A stretch of 64,000 nucleotides of DNA. It comes from CAZYFH01 sp965249175. GTDB taxonomy: Bacteria > Acidobacteriota > Vicinamibacteria > Vicinamibacterales > UBA8438. Position numbers and translations under genes: made by a program. Shown in pieces: positions 8,654 to 16,726 of this stretch. The notes under the pieces are model-generated. The model did not search any database and was not told the DNA's origin. It saw only the letters and a program-made list of their open reading frames with translations. Position 1 is the first letter of the stretch, and each line of letters opens with the position of its first letter. The DNA is taken from assembly GCA_965249175.1 (NCBI GenBank), contig OZ252227.1, forward strand, positions 2,976,001 through 3,040,000. The letters run 5' to 3'.

Positions 8654-10264
8654 TTAGCGCACTGCGGCAACGTCACGCAGGCGCTCCTGTACTGTCCCGG
8701 GGATACCCAACGCGGCATTTGCGCCCAGGCCTTTGAGGAACTCTGCGGTTTCCGGGAAAGCGACGAAGTGGAATGATTGTTTCGCGCCCTCGGCTAGGCG
8801 GTACGGCGTGCGACCGCGGAAGTCACGCGCGTTGATGTCGCTCCCTTGCTGTACGAGCAACTCAATGAGCTCGTTGGCGCCGAGGTATGCGGCACCGTGA
8901 ATCGCCCTGAAGTCGGCCTCATTCGTGGCGTTGATATCGGCGCCCGCGTCGAGTAACACGCGAACAGCCTGCTCGGCTTCGGGGAGGCGAGCGCCCCGTC
9001 CAGCCGCCGAGATGCCACCGGCAGTCCCACCGATGCGACCGAGTCCCGCGGCCACCATCAACGGTGTCGTGCCGTCCTCCGTGGTCGCACGGGGGTCGGC
9101 GCCCGCGTCGAGCAGCGCGTGTATGACCTGGACATAACTGAACTCCGGCGCGTCCGCCTCCTCGGCTGCAGCCCCCTGACGGCTTCTTCCCCCGGCGGCC
9201 GCCGCCGCCACCCACAACGGAGTGGCGCCGCGGAGGTCGCCTGTGCCGTTGGCGAACGGCTCGAAGGCGCCCCTGGTCGGATAGCCAAGATAGTAGGTGA
9301 ACATCGCCGTGTTGGTGATGCGGCTGTTTGCGTGAGCGCCGTGCTCGAGCAGCGCGTTGACAAGGGGCAGGCGCCGTTCTGAGTCGAGACCGCGCTCCCG
9401 GTACTGCCCGAAATAGCTGGCCCTCCCATGACGCCGGTACCAATCGCTCAACCACATGCCGACGTTGCCCGCTGCCGCGTGCAGGGCCGGCACCCCCCCC
9501 ATCGAGCCGTTCGGGTCGGCGCCTTGTTCCAAGAAGAACAACGCGACCTGGTCTTGGCCATTCACGATGGCAAACGGGAGCGCGTGGGTCCCATCTGCGC
9601 TGACCTCATTCACGTCGACCCCAGCGGCTAGCAGCGTCTTAATGGCATCGAGATCCCCGTTCCGAACCGCATACATCAGTGGCGTGAACCCCTTCGCCGT
9701 GGTCACGCTGGGGTTGGCGCCCGCATCGAGGAGCCGGTCAACAACGTGTGGATGACGCTCGGACACGGCCCACATCAGTGCGGTGCTCCGCGTGATGGTC
9801 GTCGCCGCATAGGTGTTCGCGCCGGCAGTCAGCAGTGCCTGGACAACGTCGATGCTACCGGTCCGCGCGGCGGTCATCAGTGGCGTGAGGCCGCTCGTCT
9901 GTGCGGCGTTCGCGTCCGCCCCCGCGGCAAGCAGTCTCTCGACCATCGCGAGACTCGCATTCTCCGCCGCCCGCTCGAGCGGGGTCACGCCGTGATCATC
10001 GGCGGCGTTGACGTCGGCGCGGGCTCGCAGGAGGAGGTGCACCATCTCCAGGTCGTCCCAGTGGGCCGCCAAGAGGAGTGCCGTCGCGCCGTCCGCGCGG
10101 CGGGCGTTGACGTCGATGCCGTCGGACAGCAGCAATCGGACCGCCGCCGCGTCTTGATTCGCGGCGGCGCTGACGAGGCGTCGATCCTGACCGGCGGCCG
10201 TCGCGGCACTGGCCAGCAGGAACAGCGTGCAGAGGCGAACGAGAAGGCCGACCCTGGGGCTCAT
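8654..10264 (-). CDS. exported ankyrin-repeat protein
   Basis: The 536-residue product has a signal peptide (MSPRVGLLVRLCTLFLLASA) and about ten ankyrin repeats with the TPLMxAAxxG and LLxAGADxN signatures, for example GLTPLMTAARTGSIDVVQAL, GFTPLMYAVRNGDLDAIKTL and ADFRAIHGAAYLGANELIEL. One loop between repeats 7 and 8 is long and non-repetitive (around residues 255-370). ATG 10264 is chosen over longer readings because AGGAAGGAC lies 8 bases upstream. Periplasmic ankyrin proteins usually mediate protein contacts; the partner is unknown. Confidence 0.88.
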   Translation of the reverse strand: MSPRVGLLVRLCTLFLLASAATAAGQDRRLVSAAANQDAAAVRLLLSDGIDVNARRADGATALLLAAHWDDLEMVHLLLRARADVNAADDHGVTPLERAAENASLAMVERLLAAGADANAAQTSGLTPLMTAARTGSIDVVQALLTAGANTYAATTITRSTALMWAVSERHPHVVDRLLDAGANPSVTTAKGFTPLMYAVRNGDLDAIKTLLAAGVDVNEVSADGTHALPFAIVNGQDQVALFFLEQGADPNGSMGGVPALHAAAGNVGMWLSDWYRRHGRASYFGQYRERGLDSERRLPLVNALLEHGAHANSRITNTAMFTYYLGYPTRGAFEPFANGTGDLRGATPLWVAAAAAGGRSRQGAAAEEADAPEFSYVQVIHALLDAGADPRATTEDGTTPLMVAAGLGRIGGTAGGISAAGRGARLPEAEQAVRVLLDAGADINATNEADFRAIHGAAYLGANELIELLVQQGSDINARDFRGRTPYRLAEGAKQSFHFVAFPETAEFLKGLGANAALGIPGTVQERLRDVAAVR

Positions 10265-10625
10265 GGTTCTGTCCTTCCTATTCAGGGGTCTCGACCGTCC
10301 CACTATAGGGGACCGACCGCCGGCCGGTCTACCAACGCTTCTCATCACTCGAAGCCCGCCGGGACTGCGAATCTCTTGGAGGCGCATCTCGTGGCTAGCG
10401 ACCTATCCAGGGATCTCCGCTCTATGACGCCGGCGCCAATTGACGGGTCGAGCACGCCGCCGTCCGTCCAACTCCCCACACCACCCGCGGTTGACGCGGA
10501 CGACGCTAGTAGAATGGCCACACGCGAAGGCATCGTCGGGGTGTGCCGGAAGCCCGAGTGCAGGCGGGAGCCGGGAAATGGCGCCGTCCATAGGACGTTG
10601 TGCCGCTTCGTGTCGCGTGTGAAAG
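10265..10625. other. intergenic region between divergent genes
   Basis: No coding signal is convincing on either strand; the short frames here lack family features. The region separates the ankyrin gene from the DinB gene and must hold both promoters. A GC-rich palindromic stretch (GACCGCCGGCCGGTC-like) lies at about 10312-10330. Confidence 0.5.
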
Positions 10626-11081
10626 ATGACTCAGTACCTGGCGGACGAACTCGTTTCGGTTGTTGATGAAGCGGCTGCTCGTCTTCGGTCGATCAACGAG
10701 GCTGACGCGGCTACCAAGAGTCGACCTGACATCTGGTCAATCAAGGAGATAATCGGGCATCTGATTGACTCGGCGGCCAACAACCATCAACGGTTCGTTC
10801 GGGCCCAGCAGGTGGATCTCTTCGAGTTCCCGGGATACGAGCAGGACTCGTGGGTCAGCGTGCAGGACTATCAACATCGCCCGTGGCTCGATCTGCTTGA
10901 GTTCTGGGTTCGGTACAACCACCAGCTCGCGCACGCGATCCGCCGCATTCCGGAGACCTCTCTTGGCGTGGCTTGCCGAATTGGCGGGAACGAGCCGGTC
11001 ACGTTGGGGTTTCTCGTTGAGGACTACCTGGTTCATCTTCGGCATCATCTGAAGCAGATCGATGAACGACGGGCGGCGTAA
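10626..11081 (+). CDS. DinB-superfamily protein
   Basis: The 151-residue protein fits the DinB four-helix fold (DinB_2 type). Three metal-site histidines are suggested by GHLIDSAANNHQRF (near residues 45-55) and by HLRHHLKQI near the C-terminus, with the conserved WSIKEIIGHL helix before them. DinB-like proteins often act as thiol-dependent metalloenzymes or are of unknown function. It is convergent with the kinase fragment at 11147-11383, with only 65 bp between the stop and the recognisable kinase sequence. Confidence 0.85.
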   Translation: MTQYLADELVSVVDEAAARLRSINEADAATKSRPDIWSIKEIIGHLIDSAANNHQRFVRAQQVDLFEFPGYEQDSWVSVQDYQHRPWLDLLEFWVRYNHQLAHAIRRIPETSLGVACRIGGNEPVTLGFLVEDYLVHLRHHLKQIDERRAA

Positions 11082-11146
11082 CCAGCGCTTGCAGCCGACG
11101 CCGGCCGAGATGATGATGAGGCGGCTCGGCTGAAACGCAAATCGTT

Positions 11147-11383
11147 CGCCAGCCCGAAGTCCAGCACCTTCACAGTGCCGTCGGCCTTCACCTTCACGTT
11201 GGCCGGCTTTAGGTCGCGGTGGATGATCCCCTGCTCATGCGCCGCTTCGAGGGCTTCGGCGATCTGCTTCGCGATGGGCAGCGCCTCGTCAACAGGGATC
11301 GGGCCTCCGGCGATGCGATCCGCCAGCGTCGGTCCCTCGACCAGTTCGAGGACCAGCGCGCGGGTGCCCTCGGCCTCGCACAT
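11147..11383 (-). pseudogene. catalytic-core fragment of a Ser/Thr kinase
   Basis: About 79 codons match kinase subdomains V-VII: GTRALVLELVEGPTLADRIA, EALPIAKQIAEALEAAHEQG, IIHRDLKPANVKVKADGTVK and VLDFGLA. Both the HRDLKPAN catalytic loop and DFG are intact, but the N-lobe before and the activation segment after are missing. The frame begins six bases after the stop of the amidohydrolase gene and drifts into unrelated sequence at 11146. It is closest to the kinase at 32250-36407. Confidence 0.8.
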
Positions 11384-11389
11384 CCGAAG

Positions 11390-12640
11390 CTATCGAACCT
11401 CCTCGCTCACGAGGACGCCGTCCACAAGGACTCCGACACAGTGGGACGTGTACTCGAAGGGGTCGGCGTCATAAAGAGCAAGGTCGGCATCCTTCCCAAC
11501 CTCGAGTGACCCAACACGTTCGTCGATGCCCAGGATTCTCGCGGCGTCGATCGTGATCGTGGCAAGCGCCTCCTCGAACCGCAGGCCGTGGGCTGCGGCC
11601 ACGGCGGCCTCGAACAACACGACGCGCGTCCGCGGAACGTAGGACTCGAAGCCGCTCTGTAACGCGATCGGGATTCCGGCCTCTCGGAGTTTCGCCGCAG
11701 TCTCGAAACTCAGGTTCTCGGTTTCGCCCGTTGCGCGATACATGGTCGGGTGGATGATCACCGGCACGCCGGCCTGCGTAATCTCATCGAGGACAAACTG
11801 GGCCTCAGCGGCCCCGTCCAGGACGATGTCGAGCTCGAATTCTTTTGCGATCCGGAGTGCGGTCATGATGTCGCGCGACCGATGCGCGGTGATGAGCAGC
11901 GGCAACTCTCCTTCGAGCACGCGACCGAGGGCCTCGAGGCGCAGGTCCGGCGTCGGTCCTCCCCCGTCTCCCGCCGCTCTGCGCTCCAGGTAGTCCTGCG
12001 CTCTGGTCAGCTCGGCTCGGAGCAACGCGACAACCCGGCCACGCGTGCCGGGCACGTTCTCCTCGGAGCCACGCGCCGCACCCGTGAGGCTCGCCGTGAC
12101 CATGGCCGTCGGGACGATCACGGCCTCATCGACGGTATCGCCAACCGTTTTCACGACCATGGTCTGCCCGGACACGACCGATCCGGGCGCGTGCCCGGTG
12201 TGGATGGTCGTGACACCGAACCCGCGCACCCACTCGACCAGCCGCTCGGATGCGTCGTAGGCATCGAGTGCCCTTAGCTCGGGCTGGATCGGGGCACTGC
12301 GATCCAGCATGTCCTGGTCGTCCTCCTGGTTGAGGTACCCGGCCAGTCCCACGACGCTGTGCGCATCGATGAGGCCGGGCGTGACCACGGCAGCGGTCAG
12401 TGTGCGATAACCAGTCGGAATCGCGACCTCCGCCGACGGTCCGACTTGCTCGATCACACCATCGCGAAGAAGCACGATCCCGTCCGGAATCGCCGGCCCG
12501 GCCATGGTGTGCACCATCTCGCCGCGGACCGCAATCTGAGCCTCTGCGATACTCGCGACGGCGACCACTGCCACCAGGCCCAGGGTGACTCGCGAGGCAC
12601 GAGCGATGTGGGCGCGAGTGCTTTCGCCGTGAGTCATCAT
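11390..12640 (-). CDS. exported imidazolonepropionase-like amidohydrolase, second of a pair
   Basis: The 416-residue protein has a signal peptide ending near SIAEAQ and the amidohydrolase fold: ITVRGEMV-like beta strand, GIVLLRDGVIEQVGP, AVVTPGLIDAHSVVG and the C-terminal ARILGIDERVGSLEVGKDAD block. The usual metal-binding HxH is DAHSVVG, so its second histidine is replaced by valine. Start ATG 12640 overlaps the TGA of the upstream paralogue (ATGATGA), showing translational coupling. The two probably act together, perhaps as a heteromer, in the periplasm. Confidence 0.85.
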   Translation of the reverse strand: MMTHGESTRAHIARASRVTLGLVAVVAVASIAEAQIAVRGEMVHTMAGPAIPDGIVLLRDGVIEQVGPSAEVAIPTGYRTLTAAVVTPGLIDAHSVVGLAGYLNQEDDQDMLDRSAPIQPELRALDAYDASERLVEWVRGFGVTTIHTGHAPGSVVSGQTMVVKTVGDTVDEAVIVPTAMVTASLTGAARGSEENVPGTRGRVVALLRAELTRAQDYLERRAAGDGGGPTPDLRLEALGRVLEGELPLLITAHRSRDIMTALRIAKEFELDIVLDGAAEAQFVLDEITQAGVPVIIHPTMYRATGETENLSFETAAKLREAGIPIALQSGFESYVPRTRVVLFEAAVAAAHGLRFEEALATITIDAARILGIDERVGSLEVGKDADLALYDADPFEYTSHCVGVLVDGVLVSEEVR

Positions 12641-13938
12641 CGCGCCTCCTCTTCGAGCTCGAGCATGACCCCCTGGTCATGGCTGGCACCATGACCACCG
12701 ACGGCGTAGAGCCGATCTCCCGGGTCCGACCGGTCGAAGACCTTCTGGCCCTCCACCCAGGTCTCGAGCACCTGCGTGTAGACACTCAACGGGTCGCCCG
12801 AGAGCACGACGAAGTCGCCGTCTTTGTCGACCTCGAGCGAACCGACCCGCTCGTCCAGGTCGAGCATCTGCGCCCCGGCGATGGTCATCCCACGCAGCGC
12901 CCCTTCCCGCGTCATCCCGGCTCGCACGGCCAGGCCCGCCTGCCGCAGGAAGAGCCGGGAATCGGTGATGCCGTCATCGGTGTGAAACCCGACCAGGGCA
13001 CCCGCGCGTTCGAGCGCCGCCCCGCTGTCGAAGGTGGTGTCCTTGGCTTCCAGCTTGCCGCCGGGGCTGTCGACGAAGATCAGCGACGAGCCGACTCCAG
13101 CCGCGGCGATCTCGTCCGCCACCATCCACGCGTCGCTGACATGGTGGAGCACCGGCCGGAAGCCGAACTCCTTGGCCAGGCGCAAGACCGTGAGGACGTC
13201 GTCATGGCGGTGCGTGTGATGGTGAACCACGCGCGTGCGGTCGAGGACTTCGAGCAAACCCTCCATCCTCAGGTCGCGCGCTGGCCGCTCATCCTCGCTA
13301 TCCGCCTGCTGCATGCGACGCTCGTAGTCCTGAGCTTTGAGAAACTCAGCGCGGACCATCGCGGCTGACCGGGCTCGGGTGGTCGGAAAGGGTGGGGGAC
13401 GGCGCGAGTTTGTTCCGTTGGCCATCTTCATCCCGCCCGCAACCTGCCCATCAGAGCGGTACAAGGCGAGGTCGTCGATGGTTCCGCCATCTCTCAGCTT
13501 GAGATACACAGTCTGGCCACTCAGCAGGTGTCCCGACCCCGACATCACGTTCACGGTCGTGATACCGCCAGCCTGCGCCTTCTGCAGTCGTGCGTCGCGG
13601 ACATTGATCGAGTCGAGCACCCTGACGTCCGGATGCAAGGGACCGCTGTGGTCTCCCCCCTCGGGACTGCCGACGTGGCTATGGGTATCGACGAAGCCGG
13701 GCATGATGATCTTGCCGCCTGATTCGTGGCGCACGGCGTTGGAAGGAATCGTCGTGGCGAGGGTCGGACCAACGGCGACGATGCGACCCTCGTGAACGAC
13801 GAGCACGCCGTCCGGTATCTCGGGTTCGGAAATCGTGATAAGCCGTGCACCGACGAACGCGTGCGGGACCTCCTGAGCCAGCGACGGTGACCCGCCGGCG
13901 ATCACACCGAGCAAAAACAGTGGTGGAATGATTCGCAA
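12637..13938 (-). CDS. exported imidazolonepropionase-like amidohydrolase, first of a pair
   Basis: This 433-residue paralogue of the next gene keeps the HxH metal motif (GFVDTHSHVGSPEGGDHSGP) and has further histidines in VVHHHTHRHDDVLTV and VLHHVSD, with the catalytic-type aspartate in GFHTDDGITDSRL. The C-terminus has DERVGSLEVDKDGD. The frame stays open far upstream, but GGAGGA lies five bases before TTG 13938, which starts a good signal peptide (LRIIPPLFLLGVIAGG), so TTG is taken as the start. Such enzymes hydrolyse cyclic amides or dipeptides; the substrate is unknown. Confidence 0.87.
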   Translation of the reverse strand: MRIIPPLFLLGVIAGGSPSLAQEVPHAFVGARLITISEPEIPDGVLVVHEGRIVAVGPTLATTIPSNAVRHESGGKIIMPGFVDTHSHVGSPEGGDHSGPLHPDVRVLDSINVRDARLQKAQAGGITTVNVMSGSGHLLSGQTVYLKLRDGGTIDDLALYRSDGQVAGGMKMANGTNSRRPPPFPTTRARSAAMVRAEFLKAQDYERRMQQADSEDERPARDLRMEGLLEVLDRTRVVHHHTHRHDDVLTVLRLAKEFGFRPVLHHVSDAWMVADEIAAAGVGSSLIFVDSPGGKLEAKDTTFDSGAALERAGALVGFHTDDGITDSRLFLRQAGLAVRAGMTREGALRGMTIAGAQMLDLDERVGSLEVDKDGDFVVLSGDPLSVYTQVLETWVEGQKVFDRSDPGDRLYAVGGHGASHDQGVMLELEEEAR

Positions 13939-14006
13939 TGAAATCCTCCTACCCGTCGTCAGACAACGATAGCGTGATCGTATCTTCGTGCGAACGAACC
14001 AGCACT

Positions 14007-14963
14007 TCAATCCTGGCTCCTGAGCCGAAGGTGGCCCATCACTGCTCCAACCACCTCGTTTGGCCGTTCCTGAATCAGCCAGTGGCCAGCATCCAGCTCG
14101 ATTTGCTGGTAGGGGCCGGTGACGAACCGGGGCTGCAAGGCCCGGACCTCTGGGCGCGTGAAGACCTGGAGATCTCGGCTCCCGAACACGGAAAGCACCG
14201 GCTGCTCGACCTCGCCGGCAATCCCGCGCGCGAAGAGGAACTCGCCGGGCATCGCCCGGTACCAGTTGAGGGCGGAGCGCAGCGCGCCAGGCTCCGAAAA
14301 CACCGAGACGTACTCGTCGACCTGGTCCGTCGGCATCGACTCGTACATCGCATTTCGCATCGGTGCGAGACCGCCCGCAGTGAACAGCGTCTCGGGAACG
14401 CCGGGCATCCGGAAGAACCTGACGTAGGCCGGCGCACCTTGGCCCTCGTTCGCCATGCGAATGGCGCTCGGGTGTGGGATCGACAGCGACGCGTACGAGC
14501 GGACCCGCTCGCGGTCCTGCCCCGCCGCCACCCACCCGACGATGGCCCCCCAGTCGTGCCCGACGAGGTGAAAGCGCTCGAACCCGACGGCGCTCGCGAC
14601 CGCGAAGACGTCCGCCACGAGCGCTGACAAGCGATAGTCCTCGACGCCCGTCGGCCGCGCGAGGGGGCTGTAGCCGCGCTGATCAAACGCCACGACGCGG
14701 AAACCCGCCTGTGCGGCAGCATCTATCAGAGGCCGCCACATGATCGACGTCTCCGGAAACCCGTGAAGCAGGAGCAGGGCCGGACCATCGCCGTCCAGTC
14801 CAGCGACGCGTGCTCGGAAGGACAGCCCCCTCGCACGAACCTGCACGAGACCCTCGGCGGTCGCTGGCGAGAGAGACGGCAGCTTCTCCACGCGCCGCGT
14901 GTGGCCGTACTCGGTGTCGAGGGATAGCCGTGCACTGACAAGCAGCATCCCCACACCAAGCAC
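14007..14963 (-). CDS. alpha/beta hydrolase, epoxide-hydrolase-like
   Basis: The protein (about 318 residues) has LLLLHGFPETSIMW (oxyanion HGFP motif), the nucleophile elbow LVGHDWGAIVG with Asp as nucleophile, a cap domain, the acid region SVFGSRDLQVF and the histidine in LDAGHWLIQERP. This set fits soluble epoxide hydrolases and haloalkane dehalogenases. A hydrophobic N-terminus suggests a membrane anchor or signal. The exact start is uncertain: GTG 14963 is used, but the hydrophobic stretch continues upstream to about 15000 without a standard start codon. Confidence 0.82.
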   Translation of the reverse strand: MLGVGMLLVSARLSLDTEYGHTRRVEKLPSLSPATAEGLVQVRARGLSFRARVAGLDGDGPALLLLHGFPETSIMWRPLIDAAAQAGFRVVAFDQRGYSPLARPTGVEDYRLSALVADVFAVASAVGFERFHLVGHDWGAIVGWVAAGQDRERVRSYASLSIPHPSAIRMANEGQGAPAYVRFFRMPGVPETLFTAGGLAPMRNAMYESMPTDQVDEYVSVFSEPGALRSALNWYRAMPGEFLFARGIAGEVEQPVLSVFGSRDLQVFTRPEVRALQPRFVTGPYQQIELDAGHWLIQERPNEVVGAVMGHLRLRSQD

Positions 14964-15074
14964 GATCAGCGCGCTGGCCCCGAGCAGAACCCGTCGTAAC
15001 GAGGCGATGACGACGTGTCGGCCTCCTCATGCGACGAGCGTTCCTTGTTCTCCCGATGGATGTGTCGACGGAGA

Positions 15075-15111
15075 GGCGAGCCGATCCGGGTCTGCGGCGA
15101 ACACGTCGGGG
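15075..15111 (-). pseudogene. kinase relic at the left junction of IS copy 2
   Basis: Reading away from the element, the minus strand encodes LPDVFAADPDRLA, which is the segment following VALKI in the kinases of this window. The match then ends and the frame drifts to a stop at 15027. With 16632-16711 it shows that copy 2 also sits in kinase sequence. Confidence 0.75.
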
Positions 15112-15201
15112 AGATAGGATGAAGCGGCTGGTCGTCCCCACGTGGTAGCTTGCGCTCCACATTTTTCAAACGCGCTCAAGGCGCACAGAGGGAGACCAGC
15201 C

Positions 15202-16242
15202 ATGGAGCATATTGGCATCGACGTCCATAAGAGAGAAAGTCAAATCTGCATCCTCACGTCCGAGGGCGAGATCATCGAACGACGGATTCAGAGTACGCGG
15301 CAGCAGTTCACGAAGATGTTCGGGAGCCGACCGTGTGCCCGGGTGCTCCTCGAGGCGACGACGGAAAGCGAATGGGTGGCGCAGACGATCGAGCAGTGCG
15401 GCCACGAGGTCATCGTGGCGGATCCGAACTACGCCCCGATGTATCCCGAACGGCGCCGGCGTGTGAAGACGGATCGGCGCGATGCGCGGATGCTGGCCGA
15501 GGCGGCCCGACTCGGTTCCTATCGCCCGGCGCATCGCGTGTCGGCCGCCCAGCATCGGGTGCGGCGCCAGCTCCGGGTGCGCGACCTGCTCGGGCGGACC
15601 CGCGGGCGCACCATCGCCTTGGTGCGGGCGCTGGTGCGGCGGGAGGGACTGCGCGTCCGGGCCGGGGATGCCGACCGATTCGGTACGTATGTGACGGAGC
15701 TGGAGCTCCCCGACGAGTTACAGGCGGCGCTCCAGCCGCTGCTCGCCCTGTGGGAACAGTTGACCGCGCAGCTCGCCGTGGCCGATGCCCAGGTCATCGA
15801 GACGGCGGCGGCCAACCCGGTGGTACAGCGGTTGACTACCGCCCCCGGGGTAGGCCCCCTCATCGCGACGGCATTCGTCGCGACGCTGGATGAGGCGGGG
15901 CGCTTTGGCGGGGCCCACCAGGTCGAGAGCTTTCTCGGCTTGGTGCCCAGCGAGGACAGCTCTGCGGACCGCCACCGTCGGGGCCACATTACGAAGGCGG
16001 GCAATCCGCGCATGCGCTGGTTGCTGGTGCAAGCCGCGTGGGCCGCGCTCCGGTCTCGCCGGGCGGAGGCCGCGGGCCTGCGCGCCTGGGCCGAGCAACT
16101 GGCCACGCGCCGCGGCCGGCGCATCGCCACCGTGGCCGTCGCGCGCCGGTTGGCGGGGATCCTGTTTGCGATGTGGCGGGACCAGACGGTCTATGACGGG
16201 CGCCGCGTCGGGGTCCCAGTGCCGCACGGGATGAGCGGGTAA
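15202..16242 (+). CDS. IS110-family (IS1111 group) transposase
   Basis: The 346-residue enzyme begins MEHIGIDVHKRES, the first acidic residue of the DEDD RuvC-like domain, followed by LLEATTESEWVAQ (second acidic) and KTDRRDARMLAEA (last pair). The C-terminal domain has LTTAPGVGPLIATAF and GLVPSEDSSADRHRRGHITK, the serine-containing block. ATG 15202 is preferred to the in-frame start 60 bases earlier because GAGGGAGACC precedes it and the family begins at this point. The enzyme recombines circular donor DNA with a target, guided by RNA from the element's end. Confidence 0.95.
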   Translation: MEHIGIDVHKRESQICILTSEGEIIERRIQSTRQQFTKMFGSRPCARVLLEATTESEWVAQTIEQCGHEVIVADPNYAPMYPERRRRVKTDRRDARMLAEAARLGSYRPAHRVSAAQHRVRRQLRVRDLLGRTRGRTIALVRALVRREGLRVRAGDADRFGTYVTELELPDELQAALQPLLALWEQLTAQLAVADAQVIETAAANPVVQRLTTAPGVGPLIATAFVATLDEAGRFGGAHQVESFLGLVPSEDSSADRHRRGHITKAGNPRMRWLLVQAAWAALRSRRAEAAGLRAWAEQLATRRGRRIATVAVARRLAGILFAMWRDQTVYDGRRVGVPVPHGMSG

Positions 16243-16295
16243 GTCCTTGGTGGTGCGGTCGGGCCACTGAGTGAGGTCCGGGGTTGCAGGGTTGG

Positions 16296-16420
16296 TGGGT
16301 GAGCACGTGAAGATCCTTGGTCGCACGCGAGGCCGGCAGGGAGATGGTGCCGCCCCCCATTCGGATCGTCTCTTGCGCCGGCGATCAGAGATCGCCCTTG
16401 TCGAGCGCGAATAGAAGGAT
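16296..16420 (+). ncRNA. candidate bridge/seek RNA in the right end of the IS1111 element
   Basis: IS1111-group elements encode their guide RNA downstream of the transposase. Here TGAAGATCCT (16308-16317) equals the kinase strand of the target up to and including the CT core, and GGCAGGGAG (16335-16343) matches the other target half GTCGGGGAG at seven of nine positions, including the core. They flank a small stem (GGTC/GGCC) and are enclosed by GCAC (16303-16306) pairing with GTGC (16347-16350), so both could face an internal loop. A second hairpin GGCGAT-CAGAG-ATCGCC (16379-16395) is followed by ATAGAAG (16411-16417), equal to the element's own right end plus core, a possible donor guide. 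The RNA ends are not defined. Confidence 0.6.
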
Positions 16421-16631
16421 GACGCACCTCGCGGCTTCAGCCCGGCGCGTCTAAGCAGGTTGTTACCCTAGCGACCGAAATCCGGGCCCGTGGACAGCAC
16501 ACCGAGCTGCCGACCCGTTCGCGCGCGCCCCCCAGCTGGGTGCGGGGACGGCGCGCTCACTGGAGGGTGTATCGGAGAGCGTGAGAGCTTCGACGAACAA
16601 CGAGGTGACTTGACAAGCCGCTTCATAGAAG

Positions 16632-16711
16632 GATCTTCAGCGCGACATCACGATCCAGTTGCGTGTCGGTGGCGCGATAGACCTGGCCCATGCCCCCTCG
16701 CTGCCGGCAAC
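16632..16711 (-). pseudogene. kinase relic at the right junction of IS copy 2
   Basis: The minus strand encodes MGQVYRATDTQLDRDVALKI up to the element, i.e. the end of the glycine loop and the lysine of subdomain II. One G is missing in the run that should encode GEGGMG, shifting the frame, and the preceding kinase start is gone. Only about 80 bp remain. Confidence 0.75.
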
Positions 16712-16726
16712 TACTTCGATGTCCCC

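Larger units (their letters stand above)
15112..16631 (+). mobile_element. IS1111-group (IS110 family) element, copy 2, complete
   Basis: The 1.52-kb element holds one transposase gene, a short left end (about 90 bp) and a long non-coding right end (about 390 bp), the layout of the IS1111 group. Comparing the flanks with an uninterrupted kinase sequence places AG dinucleotides at 15112-15113 and 16630-16631 as the duplicated core (CT on the kinase strand). Subterminal inverted repeats are visible: ATGAAGCGGCTGGTC at 15119-15133 against ATGAAGCGGCTTGTC read inward from the right end. Copies 1 and 3 are the same apart from one base seen in the transposase of copy 3. Confidence 0.93.

Noticed and set aside
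12637..14535. A 632-residue reading of the first amidohydrolase with a long N-terminal extension
   Set aside because: The extension overlaps the alpha/beta-hydrolase gene on the same strand in the wrong frame; a TTG with a strong GGAGGA site and signal peptide fits the start.
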